Source: Hymenobacter montanus
GTDB taxonomy: Bacteria > Bacteroidota > Bacteroidia > Cytophagales > Hymenobacteraceae
Assembly (NCBI RefSeq): GCF_014699115.1
Contig: NZ_JACXAD010000022.1
Coordinates: 34,233 to 98,232 of the forward strand
Direction of reading: 5' to 3'
DNA: 64,000 nucleotides
Position 1 is the first letter of the stretch, and each line of letters opens with the position of its first letter. Under the pieces are notes generated by a model. That model was not told the origin of the DNA. It made no database searches and saw only the letters and a list, made by a program, of their open reading frames with translations. Below, piece by piece: positions 42,864 to 49,824 of this stretch. Both the position numbers and the translations under genes were made by a program.

Positions 42864-43227
42864 ATTGCTTGCAAATCTTGTACGCCACTTCAAAAAAGGG
42901 CTGTGTGTCGCCTACGTATCGCATTCCAGCACTATCCCGCTTGCTGATGATTTTTTCAAGCTCGGGCCATTTGTCCCTACTCTTAGCGGTGCCATTCATC
43001 GCATAGGTGACGCCCGAAGCGGTGGTAAGCAGATAGTACATCCCGTTTCCTTCGCACTCTACCTTCACGCTATCCGAGATAGTGAGCGGCCATTTGCGGC
43101 CCATCTTGGCTTTGCTGAACCAGATGGTTCCGTCACTGGCTGCGGCTTTTGCTACGGGCTTCTCGTTGTTGGCTGTGCCCGACTGGCACCCGGCCAGCCC
43201 CATCAGCAGTATCAAAAACCGTTTCAT
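42862..43227 (-). CDS. Lipoprotein with DUF2511-like domain
   Basis: A 121-residue protein. A type II signal peptide ends in the lipobox LMGLAGC (residues about 8-14). The body (FSKAKMGRKWPLTISDSVKV, GVTYAMNGTAKSRDKWPELE) resembles DUF2511 (E. coli YebY), a small secreted domain of unknown function. It is the last gene of the early operon and is probably expressed from the prophage, possibly as a moron. Confidence 0.65.
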   Translation of the reverse strand: MKRFLILLMGLAGCQSGTANNEKPVAKAAASDGTIWFSKAKMGRKWPLTISDSVKVECEGNGMYYLLTTASGVTYAMNGTAKSRDKWPELEKIISKRDSAGMRYVGDTQPFFEVAYKICKQ

Positions 43228-43628
43228 CTGTAGTGGACGTTGCCGTTATAGTTGCGGGCTGCTGGTGGCACCCCCGTCACACCACTGCGCTTAGGGTACA
43301 CCTTTTCATCTTTCGGCACCGTGAACAGGGCCGCAGCTGGTGGCACCTTCACGCTGTCCCGGCTGGCCACCAGGTAGCGGGTTTCCACCCACCCGGCCCA
43401 ACTCATGCCGCCATCATAGGGCGAAAACATGGCCTGCGACCACTGGCCGTTTGGTTTGCCTAAGACCGTGACTTCAGCGGGTGCCCCGAGCTTCAGCATG
43501 ACGTGGGAGGTGGCCGCAGGTTTGTCCCGCAGGTTCACCGATGGCGCATTCACCCACATCGAATGTGTTTGCGCCTGCGCCGAAACCCCTAAAAAGGCCA
43601 CTAACGCGGTAGTAAAGGCTGTTTTCAT
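43224..43628 (-). CDS. Secreted SH3-like protein
   Basis: A 134-residue protein with a clear signal peptide (MKTAFTTALVAFLGVSAQAQ). An SH3b-type domain follows (WVNAPSVNLRDKPAATSHVM, KLGAPAEVTVLGKPNGQWSQ, WAGWVETRYLV), which usually binds cell wall. The end has GVTGVPPAARNYNGNVHYR. It overlaps the lipoprotein gene by 4 bases. Probably a secreted accessory protein of the lysogen or a wall-binding helper. Confidence 0.7.
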   Translation of the reverse strand: MKTAFTTALVAFLGVSAQAQTHSMWVNAPSVNLRDKPAATSHVMLKLGAPAEVTVLGKPNGQWSQAMFSPYDGGMSWAGWVETRYLVASRDSVKVPPAAALFTVPKDEKVYPKRSGVTGVPPAARNYNGNVHYR

Positions 43629-43696
43629 TCTGTTTTATGATGTTTAAAGTGTCGTTGAAAGGCATTTATAGACCGCGAAATGTACCAAAATCACAT

Positions 43697-44278
43697 CTAT
43701 AATTGGTCCCCAAGCACCCATTTACCAACCTTATTTCGTCTATAACCGAGAGCATGAAGGTGTTTTTGGTAGGCCAAAAGCCTGTCTGGTGGCAGTTTAT
43801 GATACAATTCGTGGTTGTAGTCATTCGGAAACCGCTCCTGGATGTCCCGACCATTCTTCAGAATGTCCTTCGTGACGTTGATTCGCTTGATGTAATTGTT
43901 GATGCTGTAGTCCCTGAGTGGACTTTCAAAGAACACCGTTAGCAGTTCACTATTCACGGGCACCGTGCGGATGTTGCTTTTTTCGGTTTGGGTGGGCGTG
44001 TAGGTCACATCCCGGTATTCCTTATAGGCCGCGCAATACTGCTTTATCTTATCCTTTACGGACTTTTCAGGTAGGGGCACCACGTTCATGGTGCCCCATT
44101 TAATCGCTGCCAGTTCCTTTTCATACACTGGCAGCACGTTCAGCAGGTAGCCCAGCTGTTCCGCAGTAGGCTGCGCATCGGCCACGTCGATGGCCTTCAG
44201 GAAGCCCGCTTGGTAGTTCAAATAGATGCCGCCTCCCTTAATCTTTGGTGACGTCAGCTTGTAGATACTGGTGGTCAT
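43697..44278 (-). CDS. Unknown 193-residue early protein
   Basis: A soluble protein from ATG 44278. Its C-terminus (DIQERFPNDYNHELYHKLPP, then RLLAYQKHLHALGYRRNKVG) is rich in His, Tyr and Arg. I do not recognise it. It lies at the end of the early operon. Confidence 0.55.
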   Translation of the reverse strand: MTTSIYKLTSPKIKGGGIYLNYQAGFLKAIDVADAQPTAEQLGYLLNVLPVYEKELAAIKWGTMNVVPLPEKSVKDKIKQYCAAYKEYRDVTYTPTQTEKSNIRTVPVNSELLTVFFESPLRDYSINNYIKRINVTKDILKNGRDIQERFPNDYNHELYHKLPPDRLLAYQKHLHALGYRRNKVGKWVLGDQL

Positions 44279-44280
44279 TT

Positions 44281-44589
44281 TCACCAACCGAAATAGAGCC
44301 AAATACCTTCATCGGCCCGCATCCTTTCAATGATGTCAAGCCACCTTTCTTGGCAGCCTTCGGGAATGTTAGCCAGCACCCAATCACGGAAGACATCTAA
44401 GTCTGCGGGGCGGTTGTGGCCAAAATCTGTATCCCATTCGGGGCGCACCCATTCAACGCCTTCCGCAGTTGGCACCTCATTATCCCCACCGTAGCGGCCT
44501 GCGTCCCATCCTGGCACGTCATCAGTAATAGGATAGTTTTCAACTGGAAGTATGTAGCGAAGCCTAACGGCTGAAATATTAATACCCAT
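44281..44589 (-). CDS. Unknown 102-residue early protein
   Basis: An acidic, Trp-rich protein starting at ATG 44589 (DDVPGWDAGRYGGDNEVPTA, EWVRPEWDTDFGHNR, ending EGIWLYFGW). Its acidity and size recall phage inhibitor or DNA-mimic proteins, but no family is recognised. Confidence 0.55.
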   Translation of the reverse strand: MGINISAVRLRYILPVENYPITDDVPGWDAGRYGGDNEVPTAEGVEWVRPEWDTDFGHNRPADLDVFRDWVLANIPEGCQERWLDIIERMRADEGIWLYFGW

Positions 44590-44608
44590 TATCAAAGGCA
44601 ATTTGTGG

Positions 44609-44884
44609 TTAGTAACCTGGCAGTCCTGGCACCCCATCAGTCATCATAGATGTCAACACCTCAGTTGCAAAAGCAATATCACGAACGTGCATATTGTCTA
44701 AGGCTTCTGGTGTAAGTGCTTTCTCATCAATTTCTACGAGGGCAAGCATCAGGTATCTGATAAACTCAGCAGCATCACCACGCGAATGGCGTAGGGCATG
44801 AAAGTAGTGCCGACCATAGCACTCATATATCACGGCTGCGGAACCGCTAGGCATCGTGGTTTTGGTAAATACTTGCTTTGTCAT
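44609..44884 (-). CDS. Unknown 91-residue early protein
   Basis: Starts at ATG 44884, overlapping the stop of the gemA-like gene by 4 bases (ATGA). The protein (GSAAVIYECYGRHYFHALRH, AAEFIRYLMLALVEIDEKAL) is soluble; no family is recognised. Confidence 0.55.
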   Translation of the reverse strand: MTKQVFTKTTMPSGSAAVIYECYGRHYFHALRHSRGDAAEFIRYLMLALVEIDEKALTPEALDNMHVRDIAFATEVLTSMMTDGVPGLPGY

Positions 44885-45321
44885 TTTGTGAGGTCTAAAA
44901 GGAATTTGGAATAGACAATTTTGAACTGTGACAGCAGCTTGGTTAGCTCCGCATAGGTGTACTGATTCAGCACCTTTTTCCCGAAGCCACGCGCCTGGCA
45001 CCAACCGTTCAGCCGGTTCATATCCACCTTGCCGGTGCCGTCGATATACCACCGCATTTCATGGCACAGGCTTATCATTTTGCGGCGCATCTTGTCGCTG
45101 GCTTCTTCCTGCTCAGGCGTGGGCGCGGTAACTGCTAAGCCCAGCTGCTCTTCCAGGTGCTGGATAAGCCCCTGCGCCTGCACACTCAGCAGGTGTTTGC
45201 TACTGGTCGAATTCTCATTGGTGAAGGCATAGACCAGAGCTTGTTTGTCTTCGCCCGAGATGCCCGCCTGGTTCAGCAGCTGGTGAAGCCTGCGGTTTTG
45301 GGGTGCTGTGATGTACTGCAT
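44881..45321 (-). CDS. gemA: GemA-like protein (Mu gp16, DUF1018)
   Basis: A 146-residue protein. RRLHQLLNQAGISGEDKQAL, LIQHLEEQLG, then RRKMISLCHEMRWY and LNGWCQARGFGKKVLNQYTY match the GemA/DUF1018 family of Mu-like phages. In Mu, GemA affects host gyrase-related gene expression. It lies in the early operon, as in Mu. Confidence 0.75.
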   Translation of the reverse strand: MQYITAPQNRRLHQLLNQAGISGEDKQALVYAFTNENSTSSKHLLSVQAQGLIQHLEEQLGLAVTAPTPEQEEASDKMRRKMISLCHEMRWYIDGTGKVDMNRLNGWCQARGFGKKVLNQYTYAELTKLLSQFKIVYSKFLLDLTK

Positions 45322-45323
45322 GG

Positions 45324-45728
45324 CTATTTCTTGACCTGTAGTTGCCCCTCACTCAGCATAAACGGCTTTTCTGCTGCCAGCTTCACCATCCAGAATCCAG
45401 GAAAGTCCTTCCGAGCTTCCAACAGCTTGCCGCTAAGACCTACCAGCCCTTTGCCCCGCACCACTTCCACCGTGACGCCTGCGGCAAACTTTCCCTTTGC
45501 CTGCGCAGCCCTGGCCTGTGCCTCTTTGCGGTGCTTCGTCAGATAGTTCTGGCATGAATCACACCATTCGTAGCCATTCGGATTGTCCTGAAATACGGCC
45601 TTAGCACCCATGCGCAGGGCGTTATGGCATAGAGCTACAGGCGTACCATCTGGCCGATAGCTCAGGCCGAAGTAGTGAACCATTGAGCCGGTTTGGGTGA
45701 ATGCCCATCCGTGTGGTTTCGTATCCAT
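45324..45728 (-). CDS. Putative zinc-binding early protein
   Basis: A 134-residue protein. ALCHNALRMG, then WCDSCQNYLTKHRKEA gives a Cys/His pattern suited to one zinc. The C-terminal half (GVTVEVVRGKGLVGLSGKLL) resembles a KOW/SH3-like barrel. A tRNA-minihelix-like element lies 28 bases upstream of the start. No family is recognised. Confidence 0.55.
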   Translation of the reverse strand: MDTKPHGWAFTQTGSMVHYFGLSYRPDGTPVALCHNALRMGAKAVFQDNPNGYEWCDSCQNYLTKHRKEAQARAAQAKGKFAAGVTVEVVRGKGLVGLSGKLLEARKDFPGFWMVKLAAEKPFMLSEGQLQVKK

Positions 45729-45756
45729 TTTGCTTACCTTAAAAGTGAAGTTTTGC

Positions 45757-45798
45757 CCCTGGCACGGGAGTCGAACACCGTGCTGCGACCATCCAGGG
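45757..45798 (-). promoter_or_regulatory. tRNA-minihelix-like RNA element, copy A
   Basis: Read on the - strand, CCCTG/CAGGG (5 bp) and GCACGG-G/CCCGTGC (7 bp, one bulged T) stack coaxially. The conserved 5'-side bulge is GATGGTCGCA, and the 7-base loop TTCGACT fits the tRNA T-loop consensus TTCRANY. It lies between a stop codon and the start of the gene at 45728. Confidence 0.7.
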
Positions 45799-45805
45799 TG
45801 GGCGC

Positions 45806-46045
45806 TTATTCTGCTGGCTTTACAGGTGGCGCTAACGTGAAGCCCGCACGTTGCAGGCTGGCACAGTTGTATTTCCGATGCTCATAGATGATGCCTTCAG
45901 CCAGGTAGAGTTCACCGCCCCGCGTTGGGCTAGAGCCGACATAATACTGACTGACCTTGCCCATTGTGAAGACTTCACCAGGCATACCTGCGTGTATCAA
46001 ACGCAAGCCCTGGACGATGTCTGAAGCCTTTATTTTTGTCCTCAT
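45806..46045 (-). CDS. Unknown 79-residue early protein
   Basis: A soluble, basic protein (IKASDIVQGLRLIHAGMPGE, SSPTRGGELYLAEGIIYEHR). It resembles in style the neighbouring 67-residue protein: small, beta-rich and without motifs. The family is not recognised. Confidence 0.5.
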   Translation of the reverse strand: MRTKIKASDIVQGLRLIHAGMPGEVFTMGKVSQYYVGSSPTRGGELYLAEGIIYEHRKYNCASLQRAGFTLAPPVKPAE

Positions 46046-46069
46046 TTGAGAGCTTATAAAAAGTGGTGG

Positions 46070-46273
46070 TTAGATTTTTTCAAAGTCTTCGGGCCACAGC
46101 CTGACATTCCCGCCCGGCCCTTTCACCCAAGTAAAATTTTTCATTCGGGCCACGGGGCTGGACACGATGGGATATTCCTCCCCGGCCTTCATCGAGTATT
46201 TGGGCAGCCCCAAATTCACGTCCTTCAGCAGCCGCACCCGGCCCAATGGTGCATTAGTAGCGTCTTCCAGCAT
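46070..46273 (-). CDS. Unknown 67-residue early protein
   Basis: A small beta-rich protein (LGRVRLLKDVNLGLPKYSMK, WVKGPGGNVRLWPEDFEKI). It overlaps the preceding membrane-protein gene by 20 bases. The family is not recognised. Confidence 0.5.
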   Translation of the reverse strand: MLEDATNAPLGRVRLLKDVNLGLPKYSMKAGEEYPIVSSPVARMKNFTWVKGPGGNVRLWPEDFEKI

Positions 46274-46550
46274 AGCTTTTGGCGGAAATCTTGATAGTGA
46301 TTTGGGTAGTGCGCCCGCTGCCCAGTAGCTTCCGGTCTATGGCCATGCTCACCAGCAGCACCACGGCCGCAGCACTCACCAGCACCCACGGCCCCCACAG
46401 CGGCGCATAAATCAGCCACCAGGGCCACGCGGCCACAGGTGCCCAGGCCAGCAGCTTTGCCACGTACAAGGCCACCGTAGCGGCCACCATCATCCCGATG
46501 GTGGCCGTGATTTTCGTGGTCAGTGTCACGCTATTTGCTGGCTGTGACAA
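46254..46550 (-). CDS. Small two-span membrane protein
   Basis: A 98-residue protein with two or three hydrophobic segments (about residues 12-32, 38-56 and 55-72: IGMMVAATVALYVAKLLAWA, WVLVSAAAVVLLVSMA) and a basic C-terminus. It begins within the end of gam. The role is unknown; superinfection exclusion is possible but only a guess. Confidence 0.55.
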   Translation of the reverse strand: MSQPANSVTLTTKITATIGMMVAATVALYVAKLLAWAPVAAWPWWLIYAPLWGPWVLVSAAAVVLLVSMAIDRKLLGSGRTTQITIKISAKSYAGRRY

Positions 46551-47094
46551 AGAATTTGTCTTCCTGCGTCACATCCACGCCCAACTGCTTCAGGCGCTTC
46601 ACCAGCTTCAGGTTGTTGACAGACTGGCCTTCCCAAGCTACCAGCAGCTTTTTGGTATCCACTTCCTTGCTCACAGCATCCGGCAAGTAGGTTTCTACTG
46701 CTGACACGAAATTGGCCTGCATTCTGGCTACGTTCTTTTCGTGTTCCATGCCGATGCTAGGCATCACGATGGTCTTAGCTCCGAGCTTCCAGCCGATGAC
46801 ACCACCGGCAATTTTCAGGCTCTTGGCACCGCCGAAATCGGTGTCCTTCGCGCTGTCTGCATAGCGGTTCAGTTCCTGCTTTGCCGTTTCCATTGCGGCT
46901 TTGTGCGGGGCCGCATCTTCAGCCGCCTGCTTAGCTATCAGAGCCATTGCCCTGAATGCTACAGAATAGCGGTCCATCGCTTGAGCTGCCTTTTCCTGCG
47001 GGGTCAGCTCAGGTGCGGCGGCGGGTGCCGTGCTACGCACAGCTTTGGCCGAATTACTGGCCTTTTTAACGAGTGGGGTGGCTGTTTTTGCCAT
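46531..47094 (-). CDS. gam: Gam-like host nuclease inhibitor
   Basis: A 187-residue protein starting at ATG 47094; the longer frame would run through the upstream RNA element. KQAAEDAAPHKAAMETAKQE (helix), then KIAGGVIGWKLGAKTIVMPS, and a late VAWEGQSVNNLKLVKRLKQL, follow Mu Gam, a Ku-like protein that coats DNA ends and blocks exonuclease. It sits in the early operon as in Mu. Confidence 0.75.
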   Translation of the reverse strand: MAKTATPLVKKASNSAKAVRSTAPAAAPELTPQEKAAQAMDRYSVAFRAMALIAKQAAEDAAPHKAAMETAKQELNRYADSAKDTDFGGAKSLKIAGGVIGWKLGAKTIVMPSIGMEHEKNVARMQANFVSAVETYLPDAVSKEVDTKKLLVAWEGQSVNNLKLVKRLKQLGVDVTQEDKFFVTASK

Positions 47095-47137
47095 GTTTGA
47101 AAATTGGTTTGGGGTGAAAAAATGGGTAATCAGTAGC

Positions 47138-47178
47138 TCCTGGCCGGGGAGTTGAACCCCGGCTGCGACCATCCAGGA
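47138..47178 (-). promoter_or_regulatory. tRNA-minihelix-like RNA element, copy B
   Basis: Read on the - strand, TCCTG/CAGGA (5 bp) and GCCGGGG/CCCCGGC (7 bp) form a 12-bp stack with the same bulge GATGGTCGCA and the loop TTCAACT. It starts directly after the stop codon of the 144-residue gene and lies 43 bases before gam. Confidence 0.75.
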
Positions 47179-47613
47179 TTAGCAGGCAGTGCGCCCCGAT
47201 TTGATGATGATGCCCAGCACCACAGGGTCCAGCTGGATGCTCAGCTTTTCGGGACTGTGGCCAGCCAGGTAGTAGGTTCTGAATTCTTCCGGCTCATGGA
47301 TGAAGTCCGTAGCCCCGGCCATCATATCCGTGCCCACCTTCAGCGTGATGGTCATCACGCCCACGTTATTCACCTTCGTGCGGGTGCTCAATTCCATGTC
47401 CCGGCCCGCCCAAGCGTTATTCCACCACGTCCAGAAAAGCTTATGACCAGCCAGCAAGTCCAGCAGCTGGCCAGCCGGGTAATGCGATTCCAGCCAGGCC
47501 AGGCCCGCTTCATACCGCTGTTCAAATAGCCACTCTTCATCAGCGGCCAGGAAGCGAAGCATACGGCGCACCACTTTGGCGTCCGCGTTTTGAATGATTG
47601 TTGCGTGATTCAT
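47179..47613 (-). CDS. Unknown 144-residue early protein
   Basis: A soluble protein with a Trp-rich middle (GHKLFWTWWNNAWAGRDMEL). I do not recognise it. It is followed immediately by the tRNA-like element. Confidence 0.55.
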   Translation of the reverse strand: MNHATIIQNADAKVVRRMLRFLAADEEWLFEQRYEAGLAWLESHYPAGQLLDLLAGHKLFWTWWNNAWAGRDMELSTRTKVNNVGVMTITLKVGTDMMAGATDFIHEPEEFRTYYLAGHSPEKLSIQLDPVVLGIIIKSGRTAC

Positions 47614-47617
47614 TGTG

Positions 47618-47998
47618 TTAGCTCAGTAGTTTGTGAATGGCATTCATGGCCCCTAGCCAGGCTACTTGTTCGCTCACAGGCGCGGGGTCCAGCATTGTTA
47701 GGGTCCACAGCAATAGCCCTTCCGCCCGGCTCACCACAAGCGTGATTTCTTCCGGCAATACATCCAGCCGCATCTGTGGCACTACCTGGCTTTCATACAG
47801 GTCCAGGACCAAAGCCAGGTTAGCGCAGTAGAGCACCGTGTTCAGGGTGATTCCAGGGCCGTGGCGGTTAATCTGGCCTTCCATGCTTTCGATGTGTCGC
47901 ACAAAAGCAGCTGTCATTTCCTGCGGCCCGGTTCCTGCGACAGTCACCCGCAGTTTCCCGCTTTTGGTGAGGCGCACGGGCGGCTTATTGCTGCTCAT
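47618..47998 (-). CDS. Unknown 126-residue early protein
   Basis: A mostly helical protein (NTVLYCANLALVLDLYESQV, LLLWTLTMLDPAPVSEQVAW) with a basic N-terminus. It overlaps the end of the second ATPase gene by 14 bases. The family is not recognised. Confidence 0.55.
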   Translation of the reverse strand: MSSNKPPVRLTKSGKLRVTVAGTGPQEMTAAFVRHIESMEGQINRHGPGITLNTVLYCANLALVLDLYESQVVPQMRLDVLPEEITLVVSRAEGLLLWTLTMLDPAPVSEQVAWLGAMNAIHKLLS

Positions 47999-48854
47999 CG
48001 GGCACTAGCTCTAGCTGCTTACCAGTGTGAACCTTCTTGGCCTTTTTGCTCGGGAAAAGCCGGTATGGCTCGGTGGCCCCAAAGCGGCTCAGCGCAATGA
48101 CTTCCCCATCATTCACGCGGACTTTGATGTCCACCATGTATTCGATGGCTTGCCCCTGTGTGCCCAGCGGCTTTTTCCCCGATGGCTCCGACCAGCTGAT
48201 GATGATGAACGCCTTTTTGGGAAAGGCTTCAATCATCTCTTTGTACTGCGCTTCCGTCAGCTTCAGGTAGTTCAGCGAATCGATGATGACGAATGGGGCA
48301 CTGCGCTTTTTGCTCAGTGTGTCCATCATTTCGCGGAACGTGTGGCGGTCAGCCAGCATGAAGCTGCCTTTGGGGCAATCCTGCACTTTAGCCCGCTTGA
48401 AAGCGTCCTGGATGCTTTTGCCTTCCCCTTGCTCACTGCTGTTGTAGTACACTTTCCCGAGGCCCGTAAGCATCACGCCTAGTTCCATGCCGAAAGTGGT
48501 TTTGCCACCGCCCGATTCTCCGTAGATAATCATCCTGAAATTCGATTCAGGCAGGCCGATAATGCCCACCCACTTTTCAGGAATAGGCAGGGTTTTGTAG
48601 CTATTGCCTAATACCGTGTGTGCGCTGATAAGCTTTCCCATTGTGTTCTTTTTGAGGCTGTTTTTGCGTTTCTTATTGCAGGCGTCGCAGTTGTCGATAC
48701 ACCCGTGGTTTCCGTCGTAGAATGCGCTCGGGGCTAGGTTTCCCGGCTTCCAGCGTCCGCACATACTGGCCGTGCCATCACCCTGGAAGTAGTGGTATTT
48801 GAGAGAGCCGGGCACCTGTGCCCAGCCCCTCATTTCCGATTCAATGGCCAGCAT
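47985..48854 (-). CDS. RecA-fold ATPase with N-terminal zinc motif
   Basis: A 289-residue protein beginning one base before the MuB-like stop. Residues about 30-65 hold Cys pairs (SMCGRW, CIDNCDACNKK) like a zinc ribbon. The ATPase starts near residue 72. Walker A is GESGGGKTT (about 110-118) and the Walker B strand is APFVIIDSLNYL (about 190). It resembles AAA_25/Sak4-type ATPases that assist recombination. An internal start at MGKLISAHTV (48639) would give the ATPase alone. Confidence 0.65.
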   Translation of the reverse strand: MLAIESEMRGWAQVPGSLKYHYFQGDGTASMCGRWKPGNLAPSAFYDGNHGCIDNCDACNKKRKNSLKKNTMGKLISAHTVLGNSYKTLPIPEKWVGIIGLPESNFRMIIYGESGGGKTTFGMELGVMLTGLGKVYYNSSEQGEGKSIQDAFKRAKVQDCPKGSFMLADRHTFREMMDTLSKKRSAPFVIIDSLNYLKLTEAQYKEMIEAFPKKAFIIISWSEPSGKKPLGTQGQAIEYMVDIKVRVNDGEVIALSRFGATEPYRLFPSKKAKKVHTGKQLELVPDEQQ

Positions 48855-49754
48855 CTATTCAGCCGCTTGCAGTGCTTCCTGGTCACTTTTCAGCTTCTTC
48901 AGGCGGCTGAAAAAGGTGCCGTAGTTGTCGCAGGATGCCACCAGTGCCGTCACGTCACGTTTCTGCGTGATGCCGTAGCTGGCACAGATTTCCGTGGCAT
49001 CACCCATGTCCACGCCCGAGTTCAACAGCACCGGATTGGCCCCGAAGCGGCGCAGCACCTGCGGGAAGCTTTCCACGTTGTAATGTGCCTTTTGCTTCAG
49101 CTTGGCCAGGAAGCCATTGGCACCTACAATCACAATGCTGCTGCGGCCTTCCACCCGGTCATACAGGTCTTTGATGTACCCGAAGGCGCGGGATTTCTTC
49201 ACCATCGTTTCCGATTCATCCAGCACCAGCAGCGCCTGTTCCCGGTTCATCTTGTCAGCAATGGCCTTCAGCCGGTCTTCTACCGCGCCCGTTTCACCCG
49301 TCACACCCACGCCCACGGCCTTGCACATGGCCCGCACCATCTGCGTGGCCGTCATGGCATTGCTGCACTTCACCACGTAGGTGTTGGCAGAGTGTTGGCG
49401 GGCGTATTCCGTGATGGTGAAGGTTTTGCCTGCGCCCGTGTCCGCGTCGATGATGTAGTAGCTCACATTGCGCCGGGCATCGTCCAGCGTAATCATGATG
49501 TCCATGTAGTTTTTGGTCTGGAACACGTCTAGCGAAAGCCCCATCCACGCCTGAAGCTTGCGGAAGTGGCTGTCACCTATCACGGTGGTTTTGCCATCGG
49601 CCACGGGCACTTCGTTCCACTTGCGCTTCAGGATGGCAGACACGTAGCCAGCCGATACGCCCGAGCCTTTGGACACCTTGTTCTGGCTGATGTCATGCGC
49701 AGCCATGTAGGCTTCCAGCGCAGTGGTAATTTGTTCTTTCTGAGATTCCAACAT
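48855..49754 (-). CDS. MuB-like transposition ATPase
   Basis: A 299-residue AAA+ ATPase. The N-terminal helix-turn-helix (HDISQNKVSKGSGVSAGYVS, about residues 19-38) is followed by Walker A DADTGAGKTFT (about 103-113) and Walker B ALLVLDESE (about 182-190). MuB selects target DNA and activates the transposase; this protein has the same domain order. It directly follows the transposase gene. Confidence 0.85.
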   Translation of the reverse strand: MLESQKEQITTALEAYMAAHDISQNKVSKGSGVSAGYVSAILKRKWNEVPVADGKTTVIGDSHFRKLQAWMGLSLDVFQTKNYMDIMITLDDARRNVSYYIIDADTGAGKTFTITEYARQHSANTYVVKCSNAMTATQMVRAMCKAVGVGVTGETGAVEDRLKAIADKMNREQALLVLDESETMVKKSRAFGYIKDLYDRVEGRSSIVIVGANGFLAKLKQKAHYNVESFPQVLRRFGANPVLLNSGVDMGDATEICASYGITQKRDVTALVASCDNYGTFFSRLKKLKSDQEALQAAE

Positions 49755-49824
49755 TACTTTGGGGTGTTAAAAGTGAGTATTGAATTGAAGCCCGCCCCGG
49801 TTGCCGCCGTGGGCGGGTTTTGCT

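Noticed and set aside
45757..47178. Full tRNA genes at the two minihelix-like elements
   Set aside because: There is no D-arm or anticodon arm. Only the acceptor/T-arm-like part is present, so they are described as RNA elements.
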